From Aminobacter anthyllidis (GTDB taxonomy: Bacteria; Pseudomonadota; Alphaproteobacteria; Rhizobiales; Rhizobiaceae), in contig NZ_JAFLWW010000010.1 of assembly GCF_018555685.1 (NCBI RefSeq), positions 1-64,000 of the forward strand: a stretch of 64,000 bases of DNA, in the 5' to 3' direction. A program made the position numbers and the translations under genes. Of the stretch, positions 37,839 through 49,029 are shown piece after piece. The notes beneath the pieces were generated by a model. It was given only the letters and a program-made list of their open reading frames with translations, did not search any database and was not told the DNA's origin. Position 1 is the first letter of the stretch, and every line of letters starts with the position of its first letter.

Positions 37839-38489
37839 ATGCGCGTTGCCATCATCGATTACGGCTCGGGCAATCTGCGCTCGGCAACCAAGGCCTTCGA
37901 GCGCGCCGCCCGCGAAGCCGGCATTTCGGCCGAGATAGAGCTTACAGCCGATGCCGAGCGCGTCCTTACCGCCGACCGCATCGTCCTGCCGGGCGTGGGG
38001 GCCTATGCCGACTGCGCGCGTGGATTGCGTGCGGTGGAAGGCATGTGGGACGCCGTCGAGGAAGTAGCCATCCGCAAGGCGCATCCTTTCCTCGGCATCT
38101 GCGTCGGCATGCAGCTGATGTCGGAACGCGGGCTGGAGAAGACCGTTACCAACGGCTTCGGCTGGATCGCTGGGGACGTCAAGGAGATCACGCCGAGCGA
38201 TCCGACGCTGAAGATTCCGCAGATCGGCTGGAACACGATTCACGTGAAACATGCCCATCCGGTGTTCGACGGCATCCCGACGGGACCTGATGGCCTGCAT
38301 GCTTATTTCGTGCATTCCTACCATCTCGACGCAACTGACGAAAAACAGGTTCTTGCGACCGCCGACTATGGCGGCCGGGTCACCGCTGCGGTGGCGCGCG
38401 ACAATCTTGTCGGCACCCAGTTTCATCCCGAAAAGAGCCAGGCGCTTGGCCTCGGCCTGATTGCCAATTTCCTGAGGTGGAAGCCATGA
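37839..38489 (+). CDS. hisH: Imidazole glycerol phosphate synthase glutaminase subunit
   Basis: Class I glutamine amidotransferase that supplies ammonia to His[11 protein letters not shown] at the N-terminus, nucleophile in [13 protein letters not shown], and the His-Glu pair in [10 protein letters not shown]. 216 residues from ATG 37839. Contains a parS-like sequence at 38236-38251. Overlaps the next gene by ATGA. Confidence 0.97.
   Translation: MRVAIIDYGSGNLRSATKAFERAAREAGISAEIELTADAERVLTADRIVLPGVGAYADCARGLRAVEGMWDAVEEVAIRKAHPFLGICVGMQLMSERGLEKTVTNGFGWIAGDVKEITPSDPTLKIPQIGWNTIHVKHAHPVFDGIPTGPDGLHAYFVHSYHLDATDEKQVLATADYGGRVTAAVARDNLVGTQFHPEKSQALGLGLIANFLRWKP
38236..38251. other. parS-like sequence inside hisH
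   Basis: CGATTCACGTGAAACA matches the parS consensus at 14 of 16 positions with a perfect right half-site. It is about 21.5 kb from the main parS cluster, on the other side of the predicted origin. It encodes IHVKH and may be fortuitous. Confidence 0.5.
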
Positions 38490-38779
38490 CGACCAAGAAG
38501 GCCTACTGGATGGCGATGATCGAGATCACCGACCCCGAGGCCTATCCGGCCTACATCGCGGCCAACCTTGCGGCGATCGCGCCATATGGCGCCAAGCTTC
38601 TGGTGCGCGGCGGCCAGTACGACCAGCCGGAAGGCCCGACCGGCAACCGCCACGTCCTGGTCGAATTCGAATCCTACGAACAGGCGATCGCCTGCTACCA
38701 CTCACCTGCTTACCAGGAGGTGGTGAAGCTTCGCCACGCCGCTTCCGTCGGCAAGTTCGTCATCGTCGAAGGCGTCTGA
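38486..38779 (+). CDS. DUF1330 family protein
   Basis: A 97-residue protein of the dimeric alpha/beta-barrel type. [33 protein letters not shown] and [17 protein letters not shown] are the DUF1330 pattern. Members are small cytoplasmic proteins without a firm activity. Embedded between hisH (4-nt overlap) and hisA (2-bp gap), so it is an integral part of this operon. Confidence 0.9.
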   Translation: MTTKKAYWMAMIEITDPEAYPAYIAANLAAIAPYGAKLLVRGGQYDQPEGPTGNRHVLVEFESYEQAIACYHSPAYQEVVKLRHAASVGKFVIVEGV

Positions 38780-38781
38780 GC

Positions 38782-39546
38782 ATGATCCTTTTTCCCGCCA
38801 TCGACCTCAAGGATGGCCAGTGCGTGCGCCTCAAGCTTGGCGACATGGACCAGGCGACGGTCTACAACGACGATCCCGGCGCGCAGGCCAAGGCCTTCGA
38901 AGACCAAGGGTTTGAGTGGCTGCACGTGGTCGACCTCAACGGTGCCTTCGCCGGCGAGAGCGTCAATGGTTCGGCCGTCGAGTCGATCCTCAAGGCGACC
39001 AAAAACCCGGTCCAGCTCGGCGGCGGCATCCGGTCGCTCGACCATATCGAAAGCTGGCTGTCGAAGGGCCTCGCCCGCGTCATCCTGGGCACCGTCGCCG
39101 TGCGTGACCCTGAACTGGTCAAGCAAGCCTGCAAGAAGTTCCCCGGCAAGGTTGCGGTCGGCATCGACGCCAAGGGCGGCAAGGTCGCCGTCGAAGGCTG
39201 GGCCGAAGCCTCCAGCCTTGGCGTGGTCGAGCTGGCGAAGAAGTTCGAGGGCGCCGGCGTTGCCGCCATCATCTACACCGACATCGACCGCGACGGCGTG
39301 CTGGCCGGCATCAACTGGGATTCGACAATCGATCTCGCTGAGGCCGTCTCGATCCCCGTCATCGCCTCGGGTGGCCTCGCCTCTATCGCCGACATCGTGC
39401 GTATGACCATGCCGGACGCGAAAAAGCTTGAAGGCGCCATCTCCGGTCGCGCGCTCTACGACGGCCGCATCGATCCGACTGAGGCGTTGGCGATCCTGCG
39501 CGGCACGCTCAAGCCCGAGCCGGGCCTTTTCGAGGAACGGAAATGA
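38782..39546 (+). CDS. hisA: ProFAR isomerase HisA
   Basis: TIM-barrel isomerase of histidine synthesis. The first catalytic Asp in [14 protein letters not shown], the phosphate loops VQLGGGIRS and IASGGLAS, and the second Asp in [10 protein letters not shown] are all visible. 254 residues. Overlaps hisF by ATGA. Confidence 0.97.
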   Translation: MILFPAIDLKDGQCVRLKLGDMDQATVYNDDPGAQAKAFEDQGFEWLHVVDLNGAFAGESVNGSAVESILKATKNPVQLGGGIRSLDHIESWLSKGLARVILGTVAVRDPELVKQACKKFPGKVAVGIDAKGGKVAVEGWAEASSLGVVELAKKFEGAGVAAIIYTDIDRDGVLAGINWDSTIDLAEAVSIPVIASGGLASIADIVRMTMPDAKKLEGAISGRALYDGRIDPTEALAILRGTLKPEPGLFEERK

Positions 39547-40328
39547 CCCTCAAGGCCCGCGTCATCCCCTGCCTCGACGTCAAGGACGGCCGCGTCGTCA
39601 AGGGTGTCCAGTTCGTCGACCTGATCGACGCCGGCGATCCGGTCGAGGCTGCCAAGGCCTATGACGCCGCCGGTGCCGATGAGCTCTGCTTCCTCGACAT
39701 CACCGCTTCGTCGGACAATCGCGAGACGATCTTCGACGTCATCGCCCGCACCGCCGAGCAGTGCTTCATGCCGTTGACCGTCGGTGGCGGCGTGCGCCAG
39801 GTCGCAGACATCCGCAAGCTGCTTCTGGCCGGCGCCGACAAGGTGTCGATCAACACGGCAGCCGTGAAGAACCCCTCCTTCGTCGCCGAGGCCGCCGACA
39901 AGTTCGGCAACCAGTGCATCGTCGTTGCCATGGACGCCAAGAAGGTGTCGGCTCCAAACGAGACCGACCGCTGGGAGATCTTCACCCATGGCGGCCGCGA
40001 GCGCACCGGCATCGACGCCGTCGAGTTCGCCCGCAAGGTCGTCGACCTCGGCGCAGGCGAAATCCTGCTGACCTCGATGGACCGCGACGGCACCAAGATC
40101 GGCTACGACATCGCGTTGACCCGCGCGGTGGCGGACGCGGTGCGCGCGCCGGTCATCGCTTCGGGCGGCGTCGGCAACCTCGATCACATGGTCGATGGCA
40201 TCCGCGAGGGCCATGCCACGGCTGTTCTCGCCGCCTCGATCTTCCATTTCGGCACCTACACCATTGCCGAGGCCAAGGCACACATGGCAAAAGCGGGCTT
40301 GCCGATGCGGCTCGATCCCATTGGTTGA
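39543..40328 (+). CDS. hisF: Imidazole glycerol phosphate synthase cyclase subunit
   Basis: TIM-barrel cyclase that joins PRFAR with ammonia from HisH. Catalytic Asp in [15 protein letters not shown], phosphate loops [11 protein letters not shown] and VIASGGVGN, and [11 protein letters not shown] with the second Asp. 261 residues. Confidence 0.97.
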   Translation: MTLKARVIPCLDVKDGRVVKGVQFVDLIDAGDPVEAAKAYDAAGADELCFLDITASSDNRETIFDVIARTAEQCFMPLTVGGGVRQVADIRKLLLAGADKVSINTAAVKNPSFVAEAADKFGNQCIVVAMDAKKVSAPNETDRWEIFTHGGRERTGIDAVEFARKVVDLGAGEILLTSMDRDGTKIGYDIALTRAVADAVRAPVIASGGVGNLDHMVDGIREGHATAVLAASIFHFGTYTIAEAKAHMAKAGLPMRLDPIG

Positions 40329-40347
40329 CCTTTGTGCCGAGGCCAAG

Positions 40348-40674
40348 ATGAGCGGATTTTCCCTTTCCGACCTGGAAAAGATCGTCACAGAGCGCGCCCG
40401 CTCGGGCGACGCCAATTCATGGACGGCGAAGCTCTACCAGAGCGGCATGGAACGGGCGGCCAAGAAACTCGGCGAAGAGGCGGTCGAAACAGTCATCGCC
40501 GCGGTCAAAGGCGACGATAGCGCCCTCGTTTCGGAAAGTGCCGATCTCATTTATCATTGGCTCGTCGTGCTGGCCGTCGCCGGCATTCCGATGGCTGACG
40601 TGATGGCCGAGCTGGAGCGGCGCACCTCGCAGTCCGGAATTGCCGAAAAGGCCTCGCGAAAGAACGAGGGCTGA
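40348..40674 (+). CDS. hisE: Phosphoribosyl-ATP pyrophosphatase
   Basis: Hydrolyses PR-ATP to PR-AMP, the second step of histidine synthesis. MazG-like helical fold with [21 protein letters not shown] and [13 protein letters not shown] carrying the metal-binding Glu/Asp residues. 108 residues, separate from HisI. ATG 40348 follows hisF by 19 bp. Confidence 0.95.
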   Translation: MSGFSLSDLEKIVTERARSGDANSWTAKLYQSGMERAAKKLGEEAVETVIAAVKGDDSALVSESADLIYHWLVVLAVAGIPMADVMAELERRTSQSGIAEKASRKNEG

Positions 40675-40704
40675 CCGCTGGTCAGGTCCCGCAGGGGAGG
40701 TTCG

Positions 40705-41667
40705 ATGGATCAACTCGCGCCGACGGAGAAGTATTCTCCATACTGGTTCTTCAAGGCTGAGCATTGGGCCGGCTTCGGCGCCGACATGTCGATGACCTTG
40801 ACCCAGGACGAGGTTGCGCGGCTGAGCTCGATGTACGAGCCGATCGATCTCGACGAGGTGCGGCGCATCTATCTGTCGTTGTCGCGTCTGCTGTCCGCCC
40901 ACGTCGAGACCAGCCAGCAGCTGTTCCGTCAGCGCCAGCGTTTCTTCAACTCGGAGAAGAAGGGCACCAAGACACCCTTCATCATCGGCATGGCCGGCTC
41001 GGTCGCGGTCGGCAAGTCGACCACGGCGCGCATACTGAAGGAACTGCTGACCCGCTGGCCATCGAGCCCGAAGGTCGATCTCGTCACCACCGACGGCTTC
41101 CTCCACCCCAACGAGGTCTTGCGCCGCGACAATCTGATGGAGCGCAAGGGCTTTCCCGACAGCTACGACGTCGGCGCCCTGCTGCGCTTCCTGTCGGCCA
41201 TCAAGTCGGGCCAACCCAATGTCCGCGCGCCGGTCTATTCGCACCTGACCTATGACGTCATGCCGGGCGAGTTCGTCACCGTCGACCGACCCGACATCCT
41301 GATCTTCGAGGGCATCAACGTGCTGCAGCCGCGCGAGCTGCCCAAGGACGGCAACTTCGTGCCGTTCGTCTCCGATTTCTTCGACTTCTCGATCTATATC
41401 GACGCCGACGAGCAGATCATCCACGAGTGGTACATCGACCGCTTCATGCGGTTGCGGGAAACGGCGTTCCGCAATCCGCAGTCCTTCTTCCACCGCTATT
41501 CGCAGCTGTCGGAAGATGCCGCCCGCGCCATCGCCGAGGGGCTGTGGGCCAACATCAACCTCAAGAACCTGCGCGAGAACATCCTGCCGACGCGGCCGCG
41601 CGCCGACTTGATCCTCAAGAAGGGCGCTGGACATCTGGTCGAGGAAGTGGCGATCCGCAAGCTTTGA
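40705..41667 (+). CDS. coaA: Pantothenate kinase type I
   Basis: First enzyme of CoA synthesis. [14 protein letters not shown] at the N-terminus, P-loop [25 protein letters not shown] and RKGFPDSYD are diagnostic of CoaA. 320 residues. The ATG is preceded by GGGGAGG. In Rhizobiales coaA commonly follows hisE. Convergent with alkB (49 bp). Confidence 0.97.
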   Translation: MDQLAPTEKYSPYWFFKAEHWAGFGADMSMTLTQDEVARLSSMYEPIDLDEVRRIYLSLSRLLSAHVETSQQLFRQRQRFFNSEKKGTKTPFIIGMAGSVAVGKSTTARILKELLTRWPSSPKVDLVTTDGFLHPNEVLRRDNLMERKGFPDSYDVGALLRFLSAIKSGQPNVRAPVYSHLTYDVMPGEFVTVDRPDILIFEGINVLQPRELPKDGNFVPFVSDFFDFSIYIDADEQIIHEWYIDRFMRLRETAFRNPQSFFHRYSQLSEDAARAIAEGLWANINLKNLRENILPTRPRADLILKKGAGHLVEEVAIRKL

Positions 41668-41716
41668 TCGCACTTCCGGGCCGCCGGATTTTCGCACAAG
41701 CGCGCGCGTTCGGCCG

Positions 41717-42415
41717 TCAGGCCGGCCTTGTCACCCGCCTCAGCGTCAGGTTGATCCGTCCGCCCTGCTTCAGCAGCGCAGAAGTCATCGGATAGATGCG
41801 GTCGACGCCATGGAAAGCGAGCCGCCCCTCCCCGCCAAGAACCACGACATCACCGCTTTCCAGCCGGAACGATACCGTTCGGTCATCGCGCCTTGTCCCG
41901 CCAACGCGAAACAGGCAGGCATCGCCCAGCGATACCGAGACGACAGGAGCTTCGAACTCGCGCTCGTCGCGATCCTGGTGCAGGCCCATCTTGGCCGTGT
42001 CGGTGTAGAAATTCACGAGGCAGGCCTCGGGCGGATGCGGATAGCCTGCAACCTCGCGCCACAGCGACAGCAGCATCTTAGGAATCGGCGGCCACGGCGC
42101 GCAGGTCACCGGATGGGTCGGCTGGTAGCGATAGCCGCCTTCCTTGTCGGTGACCCAGCCGAGACTGCCGCAATTGGTCATCCGCACGCTCATTTCTTTG
42201 CCTGTCTTGGGCATGGCGGGCGTGTAGAGCGGCGCTGCCTTCACCACCTCGCGGATACTCTCGACCAGCCCTTCCTGCACCTCGCGGGACAGGAAGCCGG
42301 GCATGTGGCGGACACCTTTGGGCAATACGAGCACGTTTCTGCTGCCTCGTTCGATCTGGCCGTCCAGAATGTCACCTGAAAAGCAGAACGGCGACCCGAA
42401 AGCCGCCGCTCGCAT
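41717..42415 (-). CDS. alkB: Alpha-ketoglutarate-dependent DNA repair dioxygenase AlkB
   Basis: Fe(II)/2-oxoglutarate enzyme that oxidatively removes alkyl groups from N1-methyladenine and N3-methylcytosine. Iron ligands are the HxD in LHQDRDE and the distal His in AFHGVDRI; the 2-oxoglutarate Arg residues are in GRINLTLRRV. VRMTNCGSLGWVTD and EACLVNFY align with E. coli AlkB. 232 residues with a slightly longer N-terminus; ATG 42415 is the only good start before the conserved part. Confidence 0.95.
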   Translation of the reverse strand: MRAAAFGSPFCFSGDILDGQIERGSRNVLVLPKGVRHMPGFLSREVQEGLVESIREVVKAAPLYTPAMPKTGKEMSVRMTNCGSLGWVTDKEGGYRYQPTHPVTCAPWPPIPKMLLSLWREVAGYPHPPEACLVNFYTDTAKMGLHQDRDEREFEAPVVSVSLGDACLFRVGGTRRDDRTVSFRLESGDVVVLGGEGRLAFHGVDRIYPMTSALLKQGGRINLTLRRVTRPA

Positions 42416-42434
42416 GAATAGGGGTGTGCCGGGA

Positions 42435-42950
42435 TCAGGCCGTCGCGATATCGGGGATGCGCAGCACCTGGCCGGGATAGATCTTGTCGGGATGCGTCAG
42501 CATCGGCTTGTTGGCCTCGAAGATGACGGTGTATTTCGACGCCTTGCCCTTGCCGTACTGGGCTTCGGCGATCTTCGACAGGTTGTCGCCCTTCTTGACC
42601 GTGTAGAACACCGGCACCTTGGCCGGCGTCGCCGCCTTGACCAACTCGGTCATGTCGACCTTGCCGTCGAGCTTCAAGCCCGAATCCGGCGCCACCACCT
42701 TCAGCTCGTCGGCCTGTACCTTGGAAACACCAAGCGTGTTGCCGACGGCGATAACAGCCTTTTCGAAGATCGACTGGTCCTTGACCACGCCGGTCAGCAC
42801 GGCGGTATCGCCCTTGACCACGACCTGCACGTTGTCGGTGCCGAGCTTGTGCGAGTCGAGTTCCTTCTTCAGCGTGTCGGCGCTCGGAGCCTCATCATCG
42901 CCGAAACCAAGCTTCTTGCCGACATTCTTGACGAAATCGAACATGCCCAT
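42435..42950 (-). CDS. kbp: BON and LysM domain protein (Kbp/YgaU-like)
   Basis: A 171-residue protein with an N-terminal amphipathic region, a BON domain (about 25-95, VVVKGDTAVLTGVVKDQ, AVGNTLGV) and a C-terminal LysM domain (FYTVKKGDNLSKIAEAQYG). The closing IFEANKPMLTHPDKIYPGQVLRIP is nearly identical in pattern to E. coli Kbp (YgaU), a cytoplasmic potassium-binding protein. No signal peptide is seen, consistent with that. The ATG follows AAGGGAG. Function by resemblance. Confidence 0.87.
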   Translation of the reverse strand: MGMFDFVKNVGKKLGFGDDEAPSADTLKKELDSHKLGTDNVQVVVKGDTAVLTGVVKDQSIFEKAVIAVGNTLGVSKVQADELKVVAPDSGLKLDGKVDMTELVKAATPAKVPVFYTVKKGDNLSKIAEAQYGKGKASKYTVIFEANKPMLTHPDKIYPGQVLRIPDIATA

Positions 42951-43030
42951 TCGTGGTCTCCCTTGCTGTGGCAGTCGCCGGAGATTGGCACCTGCAAAAC
43001 CAAATTGGAAGCAGGATCAGTACTTGCGAT

Positions 43031-43468
43031 CTAATCGCCGTCGACCCGCCCGCGCAGCTTCTTGACTGTCGAGCGGCCGGACTTGGTTTTCAGCCTGCGC
43101 TCGACCGACCCCTTTGTCGGTCTGGTCTTCTTGCGCGGCGGCGGCGGCGGCTCGGCCGCCTTGGCGACGAGCGCCGTCAGCCTTGCCCGCGCGTCGGCCC
43201 GGTTATGCTCCTGCGTCCGGTAGCGCCCGGCCTCGATGACGATGACGCCGTCCTTGGTCGCGCGCTGGCCGGCGAGCTTGATGGTGCGCTCGCGTACCCG
43301 TTCGGGCAGCCCCGGCGCGTTCGCCGCGTCGAAGCGCAACTGCACCGCTGTGGCCACCTTGTTGACGTTCTGGCCGCCCGGCCCCGAGGAGCGGATGAAG
43401 TTCTCCACGAGGTCATCGGGGTGGATGACCACGTCGTTGGCGATGAAAATCTTGTCGTCGGCGCTCAT
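43031..43468 (-). CDS. arfB: Alternative ribosome-rescue factor ArfB (peptidyl-tRNA hydrolase YaeJ)
   Basis: Releases peptides from ribosomes stalled without a stop codon. The catalytic loop SSGPGGQNVNKVATAVQLRFD contains GGQ. The C-terminal tail (RPTKGSVERRLKTKSGRSTVKKLRGR) is basic, as needed to enter the empty mRNA channel. About 145 residues. ATG 43468 is preferred on length; ATG 43480 is also in frame. Confidence 0.94.
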   Translation of the reverse strand: MSADDKIFIANDVVIHPDDLVENFIRSSGPGGQNVNKVATAVQLRFDAANAPGLPERVRERTIKLAGQRATKDGVIVIEAGRYRTQEHNRADARARLTALVAKAAEPPPPPRKKTRPTKGSVERRLKTKSGRSTVKKLRGRVDGD

Positions 43469-43492
43469 GCGCCAAGTCATGCCGTGTAGCTG

Positions 43493-43527
43493 CCGAAAAG
43501 AAAAGGCCCGGCGATGAACCGGGCCTT
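43493..43527 (-). terminator. Intrinsic terminator of pckA
   Basis: On the minus strand a 9-bp stem AAGGCCCGG/CCGGGCCTT with a 7-nt loop is followed by TTTCTTTTC. It lies 29 bp beyond the pckA stop and just before arfB. Confidence 0.85.
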
Positions 43528-43555
43528 CCGGAAGTGCTTCGGACGATAGTGGTCT

Positions 43556-45166
<1,611 letters not shown>

Positions 45167-45523
45167 CTAGTGAAGCCTCGTAGCTTTGCCGCTGTGTCCG
45201 GTCTGCGGGCCGGACGCCGCTGTCCCAACGGGACTGAGGCAGGCAGAAACAGAAAAGATCAGCGATTTCAAATCATTAATCGATTTAAAAATTTTGAAAT
45301 TTATCTAAATCGTTTAAAAGATGGGGAGCCGCCACGCGGCCCACACAAGATCGGCGGTTTTTTGTTCGAGCTTTGGCACCGCCGCCCCATATAAGGCAGT
45401 CACAAGGCATGGCGGTTGCGCTCTCCTCGAACGGAGGCTATGCCACATTTTGTACCTAATTTGTCCTGCACAAGCCCTGCTCGAAGCAGGAAGGGACACC
45501 GGCTCATGAGGGAGCAGCAGGAA
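45167..45523. promoter_or_regulatory. pckA-chvI divergent regulatory region with AT-rich repeats
   Basis: A 357-bp gap between divergent genes. Positions 45261-45320 are strikingly AT-rich in an otherwise GC-rich window. They hold a near direct repeat (TAATCGATTTAAAA at 45278-45291 and TAAATCGTTTAAAAG at 45306-45320) and an inverted repeat GATTTA/TAAATC (45282-45287 with 45306-45311). This suggests binding sites for a regulator of pckA, chvI or both; its identity is not evident. A GCAGG/CCTGC-type small repeat lies nearer chvI (45471-45490). Confidence 0.6.
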
Positions 45524-46225
45524 ATGGCAACGATCGCGCTTGTCGACGACGACCGCAACATTTTGACATCGGTTTCGATTGCACTGGAGTCCGAGGGCTA
45601 TCGCGTCGAGACCTACACGGATGGTGCGTCGGCGCTCGAAGGTCTGGCCGCGCGTCCGCCGAACCTCGCCATCCTCGACATCAAGATGCCGCGCATGGAT
45701 GGCATGGAGCTTTTGCGCCGGCTGCGCCAGAAGACCGACCTGCCGGTGATCTTCCTGACCTCCAAGGACGACGAGATCGACGAGCTGTTCGGCCTCAAGA
45801 TGGGCGCCGACGACTTCATCCGCAAGCCGTTCTCGCAACGCCTGCTGGTTGAGCGGGTGCGTGCCGTGTTGCGCCGGGCAAGTGCCCGCGAAGCAGTAAC
45901 CAAGGCGCCGACGCAGCAGGCCCGCTCGCTCGAGCGTGGCCAACTGGTGATGGACCAGGAGCGCCACACCTGCACCTGGAAGGGCGAGCCGGTCGTGCTC
46001 ACCGTCACCGAATTCCTGATCCTGCATTCGCTGGCGCAGCGCCCCGGCGTGGTCAAGAGCCGCGACGCTCTGATGGATTCGGCCTATGATGAGCAGGTTT
46101 ATGTCGATGACCGCACCATCGACAGCCACATCAAGCGTCTGCGCAAGAAGTTCAAGGCTGTCGACGACGACTTCGAGATGATCGAAACCCTCTATGGTGT
46201 TGGCTACAGATTCCGCGAAGCGTGA
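45524..46225 (+). CDS. chvI: ChvI-type response regulator (BvrR/ExoS-ChvI system)
   Basis: OmpR-family regulator of the acid- and envelope-responsive ChvG-ChvI pathway needed for host association in Rhizobiales. Receiver domain starts [13 protein letters not shown]; phosphorylation Asp lies in [19 protein letters not shown]; conserved Lys in FIRKPFSQ. The C-terminal winged helix ends [18 protein letters not shown] and [10 protein letters not shown]. About 233 residues from ATG 45524; ATG 45506 is also plausible. The stop overlaps a GTG of the chvG frame. Confidence 0.95.
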   Translation: MATIALVDDDRNILTSVSIALESEGYRVETYTDGASALEGLAARPPNLAILDIKMPRMDGMELLRRLRQKTDLPVIFLTSKDDEIDELFGLKMGADDFIRKPFSQRLLVERVRAVLRRASAREAVTKAPTQQARSLERGQLVMDQERHTCTWKGEPVVLTVTEFLILHSLAQRPGVVKSRDALMDSAYDEQVYVDDRTIDSHIKRLRKKFKAVDDDFEMIETLYGVGYRFREA

Positions 46226-46248
46226 TTCCGGCGAGGGCTGAGATCACA

Positions 46249-48015
46249 ATGGCGAGGGAAGCAGAGTTCAGGAAGCACGCGACCGCCTCCAGGCGGCCGC
46301 GTGGACGCCTGTTGTTTCTCGACCGGACCAGGATCCGGCTAAGCCGCCTGCTCGGCCATTACTTCTTTTCGAGCCTGACCCGTCGTATCCTGTTCCTCAA
46401 TCTTGCCGGGCTGGCCGTGCTGGTCGCTGGCATCTTCTATCTCAACGCGTTTCGCGGCGCGCTGATCGAAGCGCGCGTCGAAAGCCTGATGACGCAAGGC
46501 GGCATCATTGCCGGCGCCATCGCCTCGTCCGCCACGGTCGAGACCGATGCCATCAGGATCGACCCCGAGAAGCTGCTGGAGCTGCAGGCCGGCGAGAGCC
46601 TTGGTCCCGGTACCGACCAGCTCGACAGCCTCGACTTTCCGATCAATCCCGAACGCGTGGCGCCGCTGCTGCGCCGCCTGATCTCGCCGACGCGGACGCG
46701 CGCCCGCATCTACGACCGCGACGCCAACCTGTTGCTCGACTCGCGCCACCAGATCCTGCGCTATGACCTGCCGCCGGTCGAGGAAGAAGAGCCGACGCTG
46801 ATCGAACGGGCGCAGAAGTTCGTCTTCGACTTCTTCGTCGACTCCTCGCTGCCGGTCTACAAGGAGCAGCCCGGTGGCAACGGCGCAGCCTTCCCCGAAG
46901 TCGTGCAGGCCCTGACCGGCGGACCAGCGACCATCGTGCGCGTCAGCGAACAGGGCGAGCAGATCGTTTCGGTCGCCGTGCCGATCCAGCGCTTCCGCGC
47001 CGTTCTCGGCGTGCTGATGCTGTCGACCGAGGGCGGCGATATCGACAAGATCGTCGCCGCCGAGCAGAAGGCGATCCTGCGCGTCTTCGGCGTCGCTGCC
47101 CTGGTCACCGCCATCCTGTCGATGCTGCTGGCATCGACGATCGCGACGCCTTTGCGCCGCCTGTCGGCGGCCGCCAACCGCGTGCGGCGCGGCGGCAAGA
47201 ACCGCGAGGAGATCCCCGATTTCTCCGACCGCCAGGACGAGATTGGCAACCTGTCGGTTGCCGTCCGCGACATGACCAATGCGCTTTACGCCCGCATCGA
47301 GGCGATCGAAAGCTTTGCCGCCGACGTGTCGCATGAGCTCAAGAACCCGCTGACCTCGCTGCGCAGCGCGGTCGAGACCTTGCCGCTCGCCAAGAACGAG
47401 AGCTCGCGTGCGCGCCTGATGGAGGTCATCCAGCACGATGTCCGCCGCCTCGACCGGCTGATCACAGACATTTCCGACGCATCACGTCTCGACGCCGAAC
47501 TCGCAAGGGAAGATGCGAGCAAGGTCGACCTCAGGAAGTTCATCGGCGACCTGGTTGCGGTGTCGCGGGAGACCGGCCGTCACAAGAAGCCGGTCGAGAT
47601 CGAATTCAACCCGGCCAAGCTGCCGGCCGGCGCGAAGAACTACAATGTTGCCGGCCACGATTTGCGTATCGGCCAGGTCATCACCAACCTGATCGAAAAC
47701 GCCCGCTCCTTCGTGCCCGACGATCATGGCCACATCGCCATTTCGCTGGCGCGGGTCGGCAAGTTCAACGTCATCACGGTCGAGGACAATGGCCCCGGCA
47801 TCCGTGCCGAAAACATCGACCGCATCTTCGAGCGCTTTTATACCGACCGACCCGCCGGCGAAGCCTTCGGCCAGAACTCGGGCCTCGGCCTGTCGATCAG
47901 CCGTCAGATCGTCGAGGCCCATGGCGGCACGCTGACGGCCGAGAACATCACCGGCACCAAGCCGGGCGATATCAAGGGCGCGCGTTTCATCGTCGCCTTC
48001 CCCGCCGAAAGCTGA
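46249..48015 (+). CDS. chvG: ChvG-type sensor histidine kinase (BvrS/ExoS)
   Basis: Membrane kinase partner of ChvI. Two membrane spans (about residues 45-65 and 283-303) flank a periplasmic sensor domain of roughly 220 residues. A HAMP domain (IATPLRRLSAAANRVRRGG) precedes HisKA with the phosphoacceptor His in FAADVSHELKNPLTSLRSAV. N, G1 and G2 boxes (NLIENARSF, VEDNGPGI, NSGLGLSISRQI) are intact. I chose ATG 46249 with GAGGG upstream; the GTG at 46222 is an alternative. Confidence 0.95.
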   Translation: MAREAEFRKHATASRRPRGRLLFLDRTRIRLSRLLGHYFFSSLTRRILFLNLAGLAVLVAGIFYLNAFRGALIEARVESLMTQGGIIAGAIASSATVETDAIRIDPEKLLELQAGESLGPGTDQLDSLDFPINPERVAPLLRRLISPTRTRARIYDRDANLLLDSRHQILRYDLPPVEEEEPTLIERAQKFVFDFFVDSSLPVYKEQPGGNGAAFPEVVQALTGGPATIVRVSEQGEQIVSVAVPIQRFRAVLGVLMLSTEGGDIDKIVAAEQKAILRVFGVAALVTAILSMLLASTIATPLRRLSAAANRVRRGGKNREEIPDFSDRQDEIGNLSVAVRDMTNALYARIEAIESFAADVSHELKNPLTSLRSAVETLPLAKNESSRARLMEVIQHDVRRLDRLITDISDASRLDAELAREDASKVDLRKFIGDLVAVSRETGRHKKPVEIEFNPAKLPAGAKNYNVAGHDLRIGQVITNLIENARSFVPDDHGHIAISLARVGKFNVITVEDNGPGIRAENIDRIFERFYTDRPAGEAFGQNSGLGLSISRQIVEAHGGTLTAENITGTKPGDIKGARFIVAFPAES

Positions 48016-48018
48016 TCC

Positions 48019-48465
48019 GTGCAGCCGTTCAACATGCATGCAACGGCGATCGTGCTCGGCGAGCGCGGTGTGCTGGTGGCCGGTCCGTCAGGTTCGGGCA
48101 AGACCGCGCTGGCCTTGGCGCTGGTTGAAAAGTTCCGCGCGGCCGGCCGTTTCGCCAGGCTCGTGTCGGACGATCAGGTGTTCCTTTCTGCCTATCAAGG
48201 AAGGCTCGTCTGCCACGCCCCATCGACGATTGCCGGCCTTGTGGAAGTCCGGGGGTTGGGCCCCGTCCCTGCCGAACATGAGGCTGCGTCCGCAGTCGAC
48301 CTGCTTGTCAGGCTTGTTCCGTCCAAAGAGGTCGAGCGATTTCCCGAGCCGGCAAGTGAGCTTCTTCTGGGTTGTGGCGTGCCCATGCTGATGCTCGCGG
48401 AGCGCGAAACTGCTGCGGCCATGCCCGCCGTCCTCGCCTCGCTTGGTGCCTCGTTCCTGGCCTGA
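48019..48465 (+). CDS. hprK: Short HPr kinase/phosphorylase (HprK, alphaproteobacterial type)
   Basis: A 148-residue catalytic-domain-only HprK. HATAIVLGERGVLVAGPSGSGKTALALAL carries the P-loop (about residues 22-29) and VSDDQVFL the next conserved Asp pair; the N-terminal domain of Firmicute HprK is absent, as is usual in alphaproteobacteria. It phosphorylates a Ser of HPr. Start is GTG 48019, 3 bp after chvG, so it is co-expressed with ChvI/ChvG. In Brucella this gene set links BvrR/BvrS to the phosphotransferase chain. Confidence 0.9.
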   Translation: MQPFNMHATAIVLGERGVLVAGPSGSGKTALALALVEKFRAAGRFARLVSDDQVFLSAYQGRLVCHAPSTIAGLVEVRGLGPVPAEHEAASAVDLLVRLVPSKEVERFPEPASELLLGCGVPMLMLAERETAAAMPAVLASLGASFLA

Positions 48466-48627
48466 AGCTGCCCAACATTTTTGCTGCATTGCGTCAAAAT
48501 GGCATGTCGTGCCGTAAATTGGGGCTTGTAAACGCCCTCGCCGTCGACAAGATAGCGCTCCCGCCCCCAAGGAGGCGGCAAAAATACTGCGCGGCTGTGA
48601 AAGGGCCATGACGGGAGCCATGACAGA

Positions 48628-49029
48628 ATGATCGGACTCGTGCTTGTGACGCACGGTCAACTGGCTGAGGAGTTCCGCCATGCCGTGGAACACGTCGTCG
48701 GACCGCAGGAGAATTTCGAGACCGTCTCAATCGGTGCCGATGACGATATGGCGCAGCGCCGCAGCGACATCATCAATGCCGTTGCCCGTGCCGACACCGG
48801 CACCGGCGTTGTCGTGTTGACCGACATGTTCGGCGGTACGCCGTCGAACCTCGCCATCTCGGTGATGGAAGCCGGCCGTGTCGAGGTCATCGCCGGCATG
48901 AACCTGCCGATGCTGATCAAGCTGACCAGCGTGCGCAAGGCCGACAACATGCCGGGCGCCCTCGACGAGGCGCAGGCCGCGGGCCGCAAATATATCAATG
49001 TGGCAAGCCAGGTGCTGAGCGGCAAATGA
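48628..49029 (+). CDS. ptsM: PTS EIIA component, mannose family
   Basis: A 133-residue EIIA-Man-type protein. GLVLVTHGQLAEEF contains the phosphorylatable His9 and VVVLTDMFGGTPSNLA is the second family motif. No EIIB/EIIC genes are nearby, so it is a regulatory rather than transport component. A 162-bp gap separates it from hprK; that gap holds a GC-rich imperfect repeat near 48560-48585 but no recognised promoter. Overlaps ptsH by 4 nt. Confidence 0.93.
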   Translation: MIGLVLVTHGQLAEEFRHAVEHVVGPQENFETVSIGADDDMAQRRSDIINAVARADTGTGVVVLTDMFGGTPSNLAISVMEAGRVEVIAGMNLPMLIKLTSVRKADNMPGALDEAQAAGRKYINVASQVLSGK

